This document shows positions 1 through 6,119 of a stretch of DNA of 10,418 nt, in pieces. The first letter of the stretch is position 1. The number at the start of each line of letters is the position of its first letter. A program made the position numbers and the translations under genes. This stretch comes from an uncultured Eubacterium sp. (GTDB taxonomy: Bacteria > Bacillota > Clostridia > Oscillospirales > Acutalibacteraceae), in the NCBI GenBank assembly GCA_905233805.1, contig CAJOER010000110.1, positions 1 through 10,418 of the forward strand, read 5' to 3'. The notes under the pieces are model-generated. The model was not told where the DNA came from. It searched no databases and was given only the letters and a program-made list of their open reading frames with translations.

Positions 1-800
1 GCTACGCCGCTGTGGTCGCAATCAAGGGTAATATAGTCCGCTGAGCTTTTGACTTTTTCGTCGGCGTTTCCCATAGCTACGCCGATTCCCGCGGCTTGCA
101 GCATTGTAATATCGTTAGTGTCGTCGCCGAAAGCCACAGTGCTTTCAATCGGAATTTCAAGATACTGCGCAAGTTTTTCAAGCGCGATACCCTTAGTTGC
201 TCCCCGGCTGTTAATCTCGATATTATTTACAATAGAGGTAGTAACCGCGAGGTCGGAAAACTCTCTCGGAAGCTCGGCAAGCGCCTGCTTTCGGAGAGTC
301 ATATCCTTAAAGAAAATCTGTATTTTCTGAATTCCCCTGCCGCGTTTTTCAAGCTCTGCTTTAAGCTCGGGTACGGGCGTGCGGAGCTCGCGTATCATTT
401 TAAGACTGTGGATATTCGCGGCGTATTCCTCCGCCTTATCGTAGAGCGACTGAGTCATCCAGCCCCAGCCGTCCTGATAGCAGTCATAAATCACGTCAAG
501 CCCGTCAAGCTTTTCCATAACGGAAAGTGCGCGCGAAAGCGGTATTTCAGACGAGCAGACGGTTTTATCCGCCTCTGCGTCGTACACCTGCGCACCGTTA
601 ACGGAAATAACGTAACGCACGAAAGGAAGCTCCCTTATGACCTGAGGCATACCGCGGAAGAAACGCCCCGTCGCGGGGACAATTTCTATCCCCTGCGCCA
701 CCGCTTTTTCAAGCGCCCCGGCGTCCTTTTCCGACAGCTGTTTTTCGGAATTCAGCAGAGTGCCGTCAAGGTCAAGAGCAATAAGCTTTATATTATGCAT
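1..800 (-). CDS. Cof-type HAD-superfamily sugar-phosphate phosphatase (3' end beyond window)
   Basis: This is a cytoplasmic HAD-superfamily hydrolase of the Cof/YidA type, which remove phosphate from sugar phosphates and related metabolites. The frame stays open to the left edge, giving 266 residues, so only about ten residues are probably missing. Visible motifs are the nucleophile motif DLDGT (Asp10, Asp12), ATGR (Thr44, motif II), the NATKG-like motif III lysine (Lys203) and GDDTND (Asp226, Asp227, motif IV), followed by the typical VAMGNADEKVK tail. The cap domain lies between motifs II and III. The ATG at 800 overlaps the gnd stop codon by 8 bp (ATGCATAA) and has only a weak ribosome binding site, so translational coupling to gnd is likely. 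It is the last visible gene of the kinase-gnd operon. The substrate cannot be read from the sequence; a sugar-acid phosphate is a guess from the operon. Confidence 0.9.
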   Translation of the reverse strand, partial: MHNIKLIALDLDGTLLNSEKQLSEKDAGALEKAVAQGIEIVPATGRFFRGMPQVIRELPFVRYVISVNGAQVYDAEADKTVCSSEIPLSRALSVMEKLDGLDVIYDCYQDGWGWMTQSLYDKAEEYAANIHSLKMIRELRTPVPELKAELEKRGRGIQKIQIFFKDMTLRKQALAELPREFSDLAVTTSIVNNIEINSRGATKGIALEKLAQYLEIPIESTVAFGDDTNDITMLQAAGIGVAMGNADEKVKSSADYITLDCDHSGV

Positions 801-2211
801 TGTAAGTCGTCGCCGCTGTGTTTCCGCCGTGGCCCGTCCAGTTCGTGTGGAAGAACTCGCCCCTCGGGGAGTCGGTTCTCTCGTAGGTATGAGCGCCGAA
901 ATAATCGCGCTGCGCCTGAAGAAGGTTTGCGGGAAGACGCTCGGTTGTATAGCCGTCAAAATAGCTGAGCGCCGAGGTCATGGCAGGCGCGGGAACGCCG
1001 TACTGAACTGCCGCCGCGGCAACCTTTCTCCACGCGGGAACAAGCTTTTCAATAGTCTCCTTGAAGTACGGGGAGAGAATAAGATTTTTAAGCTCGGGGT
1101 CTGCGTCGTACGCCTCTTTAATCTTGCCGAGAAAGACGGAACGGATTATACATCCGCCGCGCCACATAAGCGCGATACCGCCGTAATTGAGGTTCCAGCC
1201 GTAGTGGGCGGCTGCGGTACGCATAAGGGTATAGCCCTGAGCGTAGGAGATAATCTTTGAAGCAAAGAGAGCCTGGCGGATAGCCTCAACCATTTCCGCC
1301 TTATCACCCTCAAATGCGGGGATTTTTCTGTCAAATACCTTCGCTGCGTTCACGCGCTCGTCCTTCATAGCCGAAAGGCATCTTGCAAATACCGCCTCGC
1401 CGGCGATACCCGTCCACTTGCCGGTACCCTTCTGGCCTGCCGTGTCGAGGATTTTTTCAGCAAGGGGCGAGCCGTCCTCGTCCTTGTACGCCAAAATGTC
1501 GCGCGTGATTTCTATAAGATAGCTGTCAAGCTCGGTTTCGTTCCACTGCTTAAAGGTTTCATGCATCTCCTCATAGCTCATACCGAGAAGGTCGCGCATA
1601 AGCTGATAAGCCTCGCAGATAAGCTGCATATCGCCGTATTCAATGCCGTTGTGAACCATTTTTACAAAGTGGCCCGCGCCGTTTTCGCCTACCCAGTCGC
1701 AACAGGGTTCGCCGTTTTCAACCTTGGCACAGATACCCTGTAAAATCGGCTTTACATAAGGCCATGCCGCAGGCGAGCCGCCGGGCATCATGCTCGGGCC
1801 TTTAAGAGCGCCCTCTTCGCCGCCTGAAACGCCGGTGCCTATATAGAGCTTGCCCTTCGATTCAACATATTCGGTTCTGCGGATAGTGTCGGGGAAATGC
1901 GAGTTTCCGCCGTCGATAATAATATCGCCGTCATCAAGAAGTGCGAGCAGTTGGTCAATCATAGCGTCAACCGAGGGGCCTGCCTTAATCATCATAAATA
2001 CCTTGCGCGGCTTTTCAAGATTATCAACCAGCTCTTCAAGAGAGTGGCAGCCGATAATATTCTTACCGCTTGCGCGGCCGTTTACAAAATTATCTACCTT
2101 TGAGGTTGTACGGTTATATACCGCAACCGTGAAGCCCTTGGACTCCATATTCATTACGAGGTTTTCGCCCATTACGGCGAGTCCGATTAATCCTATATCA
2201 GCTTTCTTCAT
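793..2211 (-). CDS. gnd: 6-phosphogluconate dehydrogenase, decarboxylating (possible internal deletion)
   Basis: Gnd oxidises and decarboxylates 6-phosphogluconate to ribulose 5-phosphate, making NADPH in the oxidative pentose phosphate pathway. The 472-residue protein has the N-terminal Rossmann motif (GLAVMGENLVMN, residues 10-21), NRT at 33-35 which in this family suits NADP+, the GTGVSGGEEGALKGPSMMPGG signature (125-145), catalytic Lys184 and Glu191 (HFVKMVHNGIEYGDMQ), and the C-terminal substrate-binding RDYFGAHTYER (435-445). The start has a strong AAGGAGA site. Only 12 bp separate it from the upstream kinase, and it overlaps the downstream HAD gene by 8 bp, so all three are one operon. 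Oddity: after KGTGKWTGIA (261-270) the sequence jumps straight to GEAVFARC. E. coli Gnd, as I recall it, has about 11 further residues here including the conserved ALDLG-P-L segment, so an in-frame loss of about 33 bp is likely and activity is uncertain. Confidence 0.95.
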   Translation of the reverse strand: MKKADIGLIGLAVMGENLVMNMESKGFTVAVYNRTTSKVDNFVNGRASGKNIIGCHSLEELVDNLEKPRKVFMMIKAGPSVDAMIDQLLALLDDGDIIIDGGNSHFPDTIRRTEYVESKGKLYIGTGVSGGEEGALKGPSMMPGGSPAAWPYVKPILQGICAKVENGEPCCDWVGENGAGHFVKMVHNGIEYGDMQLICEAYQLMRDLLGMSYEEMHETFKQWNETELDSYLIEITRDILAYKDEDGSPLAEKILDTAGQKGTGKWTGIAGEAVFARCLSAMKDERVNAAKVFDRKIPAFEGDKAEMVEAIRQALFASKIISYAQGYTLMRTAAAHYGWNLNYGGIALMWRGGCIIRSVFLGKIKEAYDADPELKNLILSPYFKETIEKLVPAWRKVAAAAVQYGVPAPAMTSALSYFDGYTTERLPANLLQAQRDYFGAHTYERTDSPRGEFFHTNWTGHGGNTAATTYNA

Positions 2212-2223
2212 AGTTAATTCTCC

Positions 2224-3222
2224 TTATCTCTGAACACGGGCGTTGCCCTTATAAATATCCCATATCTGCTTTTCGTCGGCAGGTTCGGCGTAGTCGTTAA
2301 GGCTGCTCGCCGCACCATAGAGCAGACCGCCCGAGAAGCCGTCGCCGCCGCCGATACGGTCCATAACCTGAATCGGTCGGGGTTCTTCAACATACCATTC
2401 TCCGTCCGCCCATAAAATAGCGCCCCAGAGGTGCTCGTTGGCGGATACTACCTGACGGAGAGTCGTCGCGTACGCCCTAGCCTGAGGATATTTTCCCCTC
2501 ACCTGGTCTATCATCGCCTTGAAGCGCTCAATCTTTGAGCCGAGCTCCTTGCCGCCCGCCTCGGGACCTTTGAAGCCGAGGCAGAGCTGGAAGTCCTCCT
2601 CATTGCCTACGAGAATATCGGCAACCGAAGCGATTTCGTGGAACGCCTTGCTGAGCTCTTCCTCGCGTCCCTTCCAGAAGGTTGCGCGGTAGTTAAGGTC
2701 GAAGCTTACGAGAGTGCCGTATTTCTTCGCCGCCTTTGCAACCTCGAGGCAGCATTTCGTCGTTTCCTCGCTCATAGCGGCGATAAGTCCCGAAAGGTGT
2801 AAAATGCTTACGCCCTCTTCGCCGAAAATTCGCTCAAGGTCAAAATCGTCGGCGCAAAGCGTTCTTCCTATCTCGCCCGCGCGGTCGTTCCATACTCTCG
2901 GCGCCCTGAGCCCGAAGCCGGAATCCGCGATATTGAACTGATGTCTGTATCCCCAGGGACCGCCCTGCGGTACGTCCTTACCTTCAAAACGGATATTGCG
3001 CGCTCTGAGCTGACGCTTGATGAAGTCCGCTATCGGCGAGCCCTCAACAAATCTTGTCATAACAAGGCATTCCCTGCCGAGACTTGACGATACGTTGAGA
3101 ACGTTGCTTTCAGCCGAGGTTGACTGAAGGTAAAACATATTGCTGTTCTGAACCGCCATACGGTCGGGAGGCGTAATTCTTACACCCATGCTCGTTACGG
3201 TTGCGATTGCGTATTTTTTCAT
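2224..3222 (-). CDS. PfkB-family sugar kinase, 2-keto-3-deoxygluconate kinase-like (probably short of a C-terminal segment)
   Basis: This is a PfkB/ribokinase-fold kinase, closest by eye to the KdgK group, which phosphorylates 2-keto-3-deoxygluconate with ATP. Features are the N-terminal substrate region with SAESNVLNVSSSLG, the LHLSG and SFDLNYRATFW segments, VGNEED, and the PfkB signature DRIGGGDGFSGG with the catalytic Asp at residue 294. I start it at the ATG at 3222 (332 residues): AAAGGAG lies 8 bp before it, whereas an in-frame GTG at 3231 sits on the ribosome binding site itself. It is first in the kinase-gnd-HAD operon. Oddity: after GGLLYG (300-303) the protein passes at once to LNDYAEPADE and ends in GNARVQR. 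Related clostridial kinases, as I remember them, have about 20-25 residues of helix here that pack on the nucleotide site, so a deletion is suspected. Gluconate is an alternative substrate, given the link to gnd. Confidence 0.82.
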   Translation of the reverse strand: MKKYAIATVTSMGVRITPPDRMAVQNSNMFYLQSTSAESNVLNVSSSLGRECLVMTRFVEGSPIADFIKRQLRARNIRFEGKDVPQGGPWGYRHQFNIADSGFGLRAPRVWNDRAGEIGRTLCADDFDLERIFGEEGVSILHLSGLIAAMSEETTKCCLEVAKAAKKYGTLVSFDLNYRATFWKGREEELSKAFHEIASVADILVGNEEDFQLCLGFKGPEAGGKELGSKIERFKAMIDQVRGKYPQARAYATTLRQVVSANEHLWGAILWADGEWYVEEPRPIQVMDRIGGGDGFSGGLLYGAASSLNDYAEPADEKQIWDIYKGNARVQR

Positions 3223-3274
3223 AACCGACACTCCTTTACATCGACAGTTATTTATAAAAACAAAATATCAATTT

Positions 3275-3303
3275 ATATTATCATATTACCGTGAAAAAAT
3301 CAA
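3275..3303 (-). promoter_or_regulatory. Promoter of the kinase-gnd-HAD operon
   Basis: On the minus strand, TTGATT (3298-3303) is followed after a 17 bp spacer by TAATAT (3275-3280), preceded by TGA so that it forms an extended -10. Transcription would begin near 3268, giving a leader of about 45 bases before the ATG at 3222. The surrounding 3241-3330 is very AT-rich. No operator palindrome is obvious. Confidence 0.5.
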
Positions 3304-3325
3304 TAATTCAAAACTATAAATTATC

Positions 3326-3353
3326 TTGAAATATCTTAACAAAATGGTATAAT
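3326..3353 (+). promoter_or_regulatory. Promoter of the PIG-L deacetylase gene
   Basis: TTGAAA (3326-3331), a 16 bp spacer, then TATAAT (3348-3353) with the extended -10 element TGG just before it. The octamer TGGTATAA occurs twice in tandem (3345-3352 and 3353-3360), so a second, overlapping -10-like box exists. The start would fall near 3360, with AAAGGGAG before the ATG at 3381. It is divergent from the kinase operon promoter. Confidence 0.6.
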
Positions 3354-3380
3354 GGTATAAAAAGATAAAGGGAGAATATT

Positions 3381-4109
3381 ATGAGAAAGAATACTACTGA
3401 AAAGGTATTATACTTTGTTCCTCATCAGGACGACGAGCTTCTTACCTTCGGAATTGATATTGCAAATTCGATTAAAGAGGGATGCGACGTTCACGTTATC
3501 GTCTGCACCGACGGCGCGAGCTCAAACGTGCGCCTTCGCCTCGGTAACAGAGAATTCTGCACCCAGTGCGGCGAGCAGCACGTCTTTGACTTAACCCGCG
3601 AGGACTTTACCGCAACGCGCGACCGTGAGTTTTACGGAAGCTGCGCTGCCCTCGGCGTAAAGCGTGAGAATATCCATATGGAGGACGAGCGCGTAGTCGA
3701 CGGTCAGCTCACCGTTGAGGAAGCAAAGCGTATAATTTCAAAGTATCTTAAAGAATTAGGCGGCGACTGCACCGTATGCACGATGTATCCCAACCCGCCC
3801 GAAATTCAGCACAAGGACCATATGCGCCTCGGCTTTGCGGCAAAGGAACTTAAAGATGAGGGCGTAATCAAAAACCTCGTTTTAATGGAGGAGCCGTACG
3901 TTGCAGTAATCGCAGAGCACTCCCCCGACGACGAGCCGGTTATAATCTACGCCTCCGACGACGTCGCTTTGCAGATTGAAAAGGCGGTCAGCGAATACTT
4001 CCTGTGGAATCCGCAGGATAAGCGCTATGCGGTCGGCTTCCACAGCGTACCCGACGAAATGGACCAGCTCATAACCGAAAAAGGGCTCTACTACCACGTT
4101 TACGAATAA
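3381..4109 (+). CDS. PIG-L/LmbE family N-deacetylase
   Basis: A zinc-dependent deacetylase of the PIG-L/LmbE superfamily. Known members remove acetyl groups from N-acetylglucosaminyl conjugates (GlcNAc-PI, mycothiol and bacillithiol precursors, some antibiotics). The 242-residue protein has the metal motif PHQDDE (His15, Asp17, Asp18, Glu19) and the downstream HKDHMRLG motif (His144, Asp146, His147) that supplies the third zinc ligand. No signal peptide is present, so it should be cytoplasmic. An AAAGGGAG site precedes the ATG. It is a single-gene unit with its own promoter and a strong terminator 1-2 bases after the stop. It lies between the sugar-acid kinase operon (divergent) and beta-glucuronidase (convergent). 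A role in using acetylated amino sugars or glucuronidated conjugates is possible but is only context inference. Length and motifs look intact. The substrate is unknown. Confidence 0.88.
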   Translation: MRKNTTEKVLYFVPHQDDELLTFGIDIANSIKEGCDVHVIVCTDGASSNVRLRLGNREFCTQCGEQHVFDLTREDFTATRDREFYGSCAALGVKRENIHMEDERVVDGQLTVEEAKRIISKYLKELGGDCTVCTMYPNPPEIQHKDHMRLGFAAKELKDEGVIKNLVLMEEPYVAVIAEHSPDDEPVIIYASDDVALQIEKAVSEYFLWNPQDKRYAVGFHSVPDEMDQLITEKGLYYHVYE

Positions 4110-4110
4110 T

Positions 4111-4141
4111 AAAAACAACCGCGAAATGCGGTTGTTTTTTT
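4111..4141. terminator. Bidirectional intrinsic terminator between the PIG-L gene and uidA
   Basis: The inverted repeat AAAAACAACCGC (4111-4122) / GCGGTTGTTTTT (4128-4139) closes a 5-base GAAAT loop. A T run follows on the plus strand and an A run (T run in the minus transcript) lies on the other side. It begins just after the PIG-L stop codon and touches the stop codon of the minus-strand uidA gene, so it can end both transcripts. Confidence 0.92.
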
Positions 4142-5864
4142 ATTTTTTATACTCAAAATCGGGAATGGATTTCCACCTGCGTTTAAAGTAGTGGGCCGCA
4201 AGCTTCGGCTTTCTGTCGCGGGTGAAAATGCCCTTTTTATTTCCGTCAACTCGCATGGTTCCCTGCACGGTCTGAAAGTCCGCGAAGTTCCACGCGTGCT
4301 CGCCGATTACAAAATTGTATCTGTCAAGCACGGCATTAATGCGTTTATAAAATTCTTCCTGATATTCCTCGCTGAACATCGAGGGCACGCTCTCGTGAAT
4401 ACCGCTCACGGCGTCTGCGCCGTATTCGGTTATGATAAGCGGCTTGTTGAACTTCTTAAAATATTCCATTTCAGCCGTCATCGCCTGCTCCGCGGCGTCA
4501 AGGTCTCCGCCGAAAATAACGTCCATGGCGGGGGCTACCTTGTCCCTCACGTAATCGTTGTTGCAGCAAACTACGGTTACGGGGCGGTTCTGCGGGTCAG
4601 ATGTGTGGGCAGAATCGTAAAGCGGCTTAAAGTAATCGAGGGCGTTTTCGGCTTCGGTATCGGGCTCGTTTGCAAGCGACCACATAACGATACACGGGTG
4701 ATTTTTATCGCGTGAAATCATATCTTTAATCACTTTTTTATGAGTATCGAAGGTCTTTTCATAGCCGGTTTTATTAAGTCCTACCGCGCTCGTTTCGGCA
4801 ATAACGGCGATGCCCTCTTCGTCGCAGAGGTTGAGCATTTCCTCACTGTACGGATAATGCGAGGTGCGGAAAGAATTTGCGCCGAGCATTTTCATAAGGG
4901 ATATATCCTTCACGTTGAGCGCCTCGTTAATTCCCCTGCCGTTGGTTTCGCTGTCCTCGTGCTTGCCGAAGCCCTTGAAGTAAAACGGCTTGCCGTTAAT
5001 GAGGAATTTTCCGTCCTTTACTTCAGCGCTGCGAACGCCGAATTTCTGAGAATAAGAATCGTTTTTATAGCTTATCTTCGCGGTGTAAAGATATGCCCTA
5101 CCGGGCTGCCAGAGCTCGGCGTTTTTTATTGTAAGCGCCTCGCCGCAATTGCCTCGGGCTACTTCTGTTCCCTCGGCGTTTATAATAACTGCCTGCGCGC
5201 ACCCGCCGTCGGAGAGGTCGGCGTTTACGGTAACGGACGCGTCGTTCCCCTTAATTTCGGTTGTAACGCTGATGTCCTTTATATACTTCTCTTCGGTAGT
5301 GTAAATGCACACGCTGCGGTGAATTCCGCAGTAGTTGAAAAAGTCAAAATTCGGGTAATTCTTCGGCTTAACCTGCGTATTCCTGACGCTTTCAAAATCG
5401 GGAAGTCCGCTGCCGAACATCGCGCAGTTATTCTCGTTCCCTACGGGAAGGGTTTCAGAATTCACGCGGTTGTCAACCGCTACTGTTAGAAGGTTTTCTT
5501 CTTTGAGCAGACTATTGTCAAGCTCGCATTCAAACGGAAGAAAGCCGCCCGTGTGGGACATTATCTCTTTTCCGTTAAGATAAACGCGGCAGTTATGCGT
5601 AACCGCGCCGAAGCGCAGGACTGTCCTCTCCCCCGTCAGCTCGGGGAGCGAAAACGCCGTCTGATAATAAGCTATGCCGCAGTGGTCTCTGAAACGGATA
5701 TCCGCCTTCTGGTCGTTATAAGACGCGGGAACGCAGATTTTTTCGCACTCCTTAAACGGGGCGGTGCAGAGCGCTTCGTCAAGCTCCCCGTCCCCGAGGA
5801 CGAAGTTCCATATCCCGTCAAGTTTTATCACCAAGCGGCTTTTATTGAGTTGAGGATATAACAT
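4140..5864 (-). CDS. uidA: Beta-glucuronidase, glycoside hydrolase family 2 (active-site segment apparently missing)
   Basis: GH2 beta-glucuronidases release glucuronate from glycan or drug/hormone glucuronides; with no signal peptide this one is cytoplasmic. I start at the ATG at 5864 (574 residues), matching the start of E. coli UidA and preceded by AAAAGGGTGAT. The ATG at 5894 overlaps the -10 box, so it should lie upstream of transcription. The order is an N-terminal jelly-roll sugar-binding domain, an Ig-like domain, then a TIM barrel. Visible motifs are NFDFFNYCGIHR, GFGKHEDS, RTSHYPY, acid/base Glu400 (SLANEPD), nucleophile Glu480 (ITEYGAD), and the glucuronate-recognition Arg538 and Asn542-x-Lys544 (MRVDGNKKGIFTRDRKPK), which separates it from galactosidases. 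Loop 1 before the acid/base is much shorter than in E. coli. Oddity: DVI is followed directly by FGGDLDAAE, so the block corresponding to CLNRYYGWY of E. coli, with active-site Tyr468 and Tyr472, is absent. Activity may be lost. Confidence 0.93.
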   Translation of the reverse strand: MLYPQLNKSRLVIKLDGIWNFVLGDGELDEALCTAPFKECEKICVPASYNDQKADIRFRDHCGIAYYQTAFSLPELTGERTVLRFGAVTHNCRVYLNGKEIMSHTGGFLPFECELDNSLLKEENLLTVAVDNRVNSETLPVGNENNCAMFGSGLPDFESVRNTQVKPKNYPNFDFFNYCGIHRSVCIYTTEEKYIKDISVTTEIKGNDASVTVNADLSDGGCAQAVIINAEGTEVARGNCGEALTIKNAELWQPGRAYLYTAKISYKNDSYSQKFGVRSAEVKDGKFLINGKPFYFKGFGKHEDSETNGRGINEALNVKDISLMKMLGANSFRTSHYPYSEEMLNLCDEEGIAVIAETSAVGLNKTGYEKTFDTHKKVIKDMISRDKNHPCIVMWSLANEPDTEAENALDYFKPLYDSAHTSDPQNRPVTVVCCNNDYVRDKVAPAMDVIFGGDLDAAEQAMTAEMEYFKKFNKPLIITEYGADAVSGIHESVPSMFSEEYQEEFYKRINAVLDRYNFVIGEHAWNFADFQTVQGTMRVDGNKKGIFTRDRKPKLAAHYFKRRWKSIPDFEYKK

Positions 5865-5892
5865 AAAATCACCCTTTTCATAATACCCTTTC

Positions 5893-5920
5893 ATTATATC
5901 ATATACCGCTCAAATAACAA
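5893..5920 (-). promoter_or_regulatory. Promoter of uidA
   Basis: On the minus strand, TTGTTA (5915-5920), a 16 bp spacer, then TATAAT (5893-5898) with TGA before it (extended -10). Transcription would start near 5886, leaving a leader of about 22 bases that contains the GGGTGAT ribosome binding site. This argues for the start codon at 5864 over the in-frame ATG at 5894. No clear operator for a GntR- or TetR-type glucuronide repressor is visible around it. Confidence 0.6.
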
Positions 5921-5958
5921 GGTAATAATATTTAACACTTTCCGTTATAATTACTTGG

Positions 5959-5987
5959 TTGATACAGTGCGTATTCAGTGACATAAT
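5959..5987 (+). promoter_or_regulatory. Orphan plus-strand promoter
   Basis: TTGATA (5959-5964), a 17 bp spacer, then CATAAT (5982-5987) preceded by TGA (extended -10). It points into a stretch with no intact gene that ends at a terminator about 125 bases later. The match is good, but AT-rich DNA yields such matches by chance. Confidence 0.4.
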
Positions 5988-6086
5988 TACAAGCGTAAGA
6001 AGGGCTTTTCGTACGCGGGCTTCATCCCCTTAAAAAGCGGAGATAGCAGAAAGCTTCTGATAATTGAACTCGTGTTCCGAAAATAA
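5982..6086 (+). other. Coding-like 3' gene remnant or small RNA
   Basis: From 5982 a frame without any start codon reads to a TAA at 6084-6086. Its peptide (for example KGFSYAGFIPLKSGD followed by RKLLIIELVF) looks like the end of a real protein, and base composition from about 5990 is GC-richer than the AT-rich DNA before it. The stop lies five bases before a terminator, as for a normal gene end. I cannot name the family. The alternative is a roughly 125-base untranslated RNA from the promoter at 5959-5987. It would have a 5' hairpin (5993-6016, GCGTAAGAAG/TTTCGTACGC with one mismatch), a small CAGAA/TTCTG hairpin (6047-6059) and the terminator stem. The two ideas are not exclusive. Confidence 0.4.
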
Positions 6087-6119
6087 AATAAACCTCAGCT
6101 TCGAGCTGAGGTTTTTATT
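6085..6119. terminator. Bidirectional intrinsic terminator
   Basis: The inverted repeat AACCTCAGCT (6091-6100) / AGCTGAGGTT (6104-6113) has a 3-base loop, with an A-rich tract on the left and T-rich tract on the right. It ends the orphan plus-strand unit. It also abuts the stop codon (6120-6122) of the minus-strand methyltransferase-like gene, so it serves both sides. Confidence 0.9.

Noticed and set aside
96..968. Long plus-strand open frame of 290 codons
   Set aside because: It lies antisense to the HAD phosphatase and gnd, has a low-complexity Arg-rich composition and no recognisable motif, while the minus strand carries clear conserved motifs.
3223..3231. GTG start of the PfkB kinase at 3231
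   Set aside because: The GTG is part of the AAAGGAG ribosome binding site; the ATG at 3222 is spaced correctly.
4740..5489. Plus-strand open frame of 249 codons inside uidA
   Set aside because: It is antisense to well-conserved GH2 sequence and arises from the GC-rich third positions of uidA; no plausible ribosome site or motif.
5865..5894. N-terminal extension of beta-glucuronidase from the ATG at 5894
   Set aside because: That ATG overlaps the TATAAT box, and the ATG at 5864 has a good ribosome binding site and aligns with the E. coli UidA start.
5993..6118. 6S RNA or a known riboswitch
   Set aside because: Too short and without the long interrupted hairpin of 6S RNA; I recognise no riboswitch core, and no intact gene follows for it to control.
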